Shown piece by piece: positions 41,836-42,923 of a DNA stretch of 42,923 nucleotides. The translations under genes and the position numbers were made by a program. The notes under the pieces were generated by a model. That model saw nothing but the letters and a program-made list of their open reading frames with translations, had not been told where the DNA came from and made no database searches. Each line of letters starts with the position of its first letter. Position 1 is the stretch's first letter. This DNA comes from an uncultured Erysipelotrichaceae bacterium (GTDB taxonomy: Bacteria; Bacillota_I; Bacilli_A; RFN20; CAG-826): positions 1-42,923 of the forward strand of contig ONFU01000012.1 in the NCBI GenBank assembly GCA_900317165.1. The letters run 5' to 3'.

Positions 41836-41870
41836 AAGCCGTCAGACAAATGCGTTTGACGGCTTTTTTT
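41836..41870 (+). terminator. Terminator of the SGNH lipoprotein gene
   Basis: AAGCCGTCA and TGACGGCTT form a perfect 9-bp stem (41836-41844/41857-41865) followed by TTTTT. It overlaps the stop codon of the convergent gene at 41870. Confidence 0.85.
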
Positions 41871-42205
41871 CATGCCTCGTTCGCCCTGATTGGTTCACCG
41901 GGAATGATCTCATCAAGATGTTCGGACATCCTTTTCGTGTAGGCTAAACACGTTTGGAAGTCGCTATTTTCATCCGCGCCATAAAGCATCAAGGCCCCAA
42001 TGACGATGAGGAAATCGCACTCGGTGAAATCGGGGAGGACCTCAATGAGGTTTAAGGCGATTTCCTTATGGGAATAGCTTCCTTCCAAGGAGATGATGAG
42101 CTCTTCCATTCTTGAAGCGAAATCCTTGCTTCCGTTCCCTTTGAATAAATCCTCGCTTAGCTTGGAGAAATCAAAGGAAAACCCTTTATTATCGATGTTT
42201 TTCAT
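41870..42205 (-). CDS. Small acidic protein of unknown function
   Basis: A 111-residue acidic soluble protein without a family I know. It begins KNIDNKGFSFDFSKLSEDL and is helical (RMEELIISLEGSYSHKEIAL, NLIEVLPDFTECDFLIVIGA). AAAGGA lies eleven bases before the ATG. Upstream is a promoter-like region (42347-42372) that shares a 14-base element with the heat-shock operon promoter, hinting at stress control. Confidence 0.6.
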   Translation of the reverse strand: MKNIDNKGFSFDFSKLSEDLFKGNGSKDFASRMEELIISLEGSYSHKEIALNLIEVLPDFTECDFLIVIGALMLYGADENSDFQTCLAYTKRMSEHLDEIIPGEPIRANEA

Positions 42206-42346
42206 ATGTATTAATCCTTTCTATAGTTTTTTGGTTTGGTTAAAAAGCTAAAGAAAAGGATATTCGGGAATAATTAAAGGAAGGCTTATAGACGAACATG
42301 GAAACTGTTTTATTCATGTCTTTAACCCCCTTTATGGTCATCCTTG

Positions 42347-42372
42347 ATTATACGCGTACGCGCGCATATAAG
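42347..42372 (-). promoter_or_regulatory. Promoter-like region with CTTATATGCGCGCG element
   Basis: On the minus strand CTTATATGCGCGCG (42359-42372) is followed six bases later by TATAAT (42347-42352). The CGCGTACGCG in between is a perfect palindrome. It lies 142 bases before the gene at 42205. The same 14 bases occur at 33728-33741. Confidence 0.45.
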
Positions 42373-42425
42373 AAGGGGAGGCGAAACCGAAAATAAAGGG
42401 AAACGTATATGGTTTTTGAATTGGC

Positions 42426-42923
42426 TTATTTTGAATGGTAAAGCTTCTTGGTTTCGTAAATGGGTTCGCAGGTATGCTGGATGCCAAGTCGCCTTAAAGT
42501 CGATTGGTCACGGGAAGAGAGGACGACGCTGCTATGGGATTCGCAACCCCTTAATTCAGGAAGTGATTGGAGAACGAGGTCCGCTAGAGGATTCGTGACC
42601 GCGGAAATCGATAAGGCAAGAAGGACGTCATCGACATGAAGACGCGGGTTATGATGACCCAATCCTTCTATCTTTAATTTGCAAATAGGCTCGATGATGG
42701 CCTTAGGGAGAAGCAAGACGCGGTCATCTACTCCTGCTAGGGTCTTAAGGGCGTTAAGGATCATCGCGCTAGTCGCGCCTAAAAGGGGACTTGTTTTGCC
42801 GGTGATGATCCTGCCATCGTTAAGTTCGATCGCGGAAGCCGGGGCTTTGGTGATACGGGCTTTTTCTAAACACGGTCCGACCGCTTTACGTTCGGAGACC
42901 GAGATATCGTTATTATGCATGAT
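42426..42923 (-). CDS. DUF1846 protein, C-terminal part (5' end outside window)
   Basis: The frame is open to the end of the window, so the start is missing; 165 residues are visible. The sequence GRIITGKTSPLLGATSAMIL NALK, LPKAIIEPICKLKIEGLGHH, NPRLHVDDVLLALSISAVTN and the ending GCESHSSVVLSSRDQSTLRR with EPIYETKKLYH is the C-terminal half of the DUF1846 family, of known fold but no settled reaction. Its stop is at 42426, and a 220-base spacer follows before the acidic protein gene. Confidence 0.85.
   Translation of the reverse strand: MMHNNDISVSERKAVGPCLEKARITKAPASAIELNDGRIITGKTSPLLGATSAMILNALKTLAGVDDRVLLLPKAIIEPICKLKIEGLGHHNPRLHVDDVLLALSISAVTNPLADLVLQSLPELRGCESHSSVVLSSRDQSTLRRLGIQHTCEPIYETKKLYHSK

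Noticed and set aside
42344..42598. Plus-strand 84-residue frame
   Set aside because: It runs antisense through the conserved DUF1846 C-terminus and starts inside the promoter-like region.

Overview
The window looks like a chromosomal segment of a gut-type, low-to-mid GC Bacilli relative (Bacillota, possibly near the uncultured RF39/RFN20-like groups that border the Mollicutes). The basis is the gene order rimP-nusA-ylxR-ylxQ-infB-rbfA, an hrcA-grpE-dnaK-dnaJ operon with CIRCE operators, LrgAB, DegV, cre-like catabolite sites, many Ser/Glu-rich lipoproteins with short signal peptides, and purine-rich Shine-Dalgarno sites. TGA is used as a stop codon and Trp is TGG, so the code is the standard one and not the Mycoplasma code. 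The placement is an inference; no rRNA or tRNA gene is present.

Region 1 (1-4480) is an accessory, decaying defence-type region: the end of an AAA/DUF4143 ATPase, a damaged tandem ORF6N gene, an intact Schlafen/AlbA_2 regulator with a 12-bp repeat at its start and inside it, and two different wrecked DUF1016 (YhcG/PDDEXK) genes. A 12-bp sequence, GCGCGATGCGGG, recurs at the boundaries between these modules.

Region 2 (4485-9960) is a probable operon of a lipoprotein, a membrane alpha/beta hydrolase and malic enzyme. It lies divergent from a LysR regulator and carries a cre-like site in its promoter region. Region 3 (9990-12450) is more AT-rich and holds a sigma factor translationally coupled to a membrane-anchored serpin. 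This arrangement is like a sigma/anti-sigma pair whose outer sensor is a serpin, and it is the most interesting unit in the window. Region 4 (12478-16425) has two more lipoproteins (one shares a domain with the region 2 lipoprotein, one is an SGNH hydrolase) and a second AAA/DUF4143 ATPase with a 32-bp-period operator array.

Region 5 (16437-21625) is the translation/transcription operon rimP to rbfA. Region 6 (21735-25380) is a GH2 glycosidase with an MFS transporter and a cre-like site. Region 7 (25437-28783) has a secreted protein, LrgAB and a membrane PP2C phosphatase. Region 8 (28844-33741) is the heat-shock operon. Region 9 (33745-42923) has an EF-G paralogue with an altered G3 motif, a Fic protein, a structured intergenic RNA candidate, an unknown protein, a DegV gene whose 3' end was frameshifted by a perfect 28-bp tandem duplication, a GT4 glycosyltransferase, a small membrane protein, an SGNH lipoprotein, a small acidic protein and the C-terminus of a DUF1846 protein.
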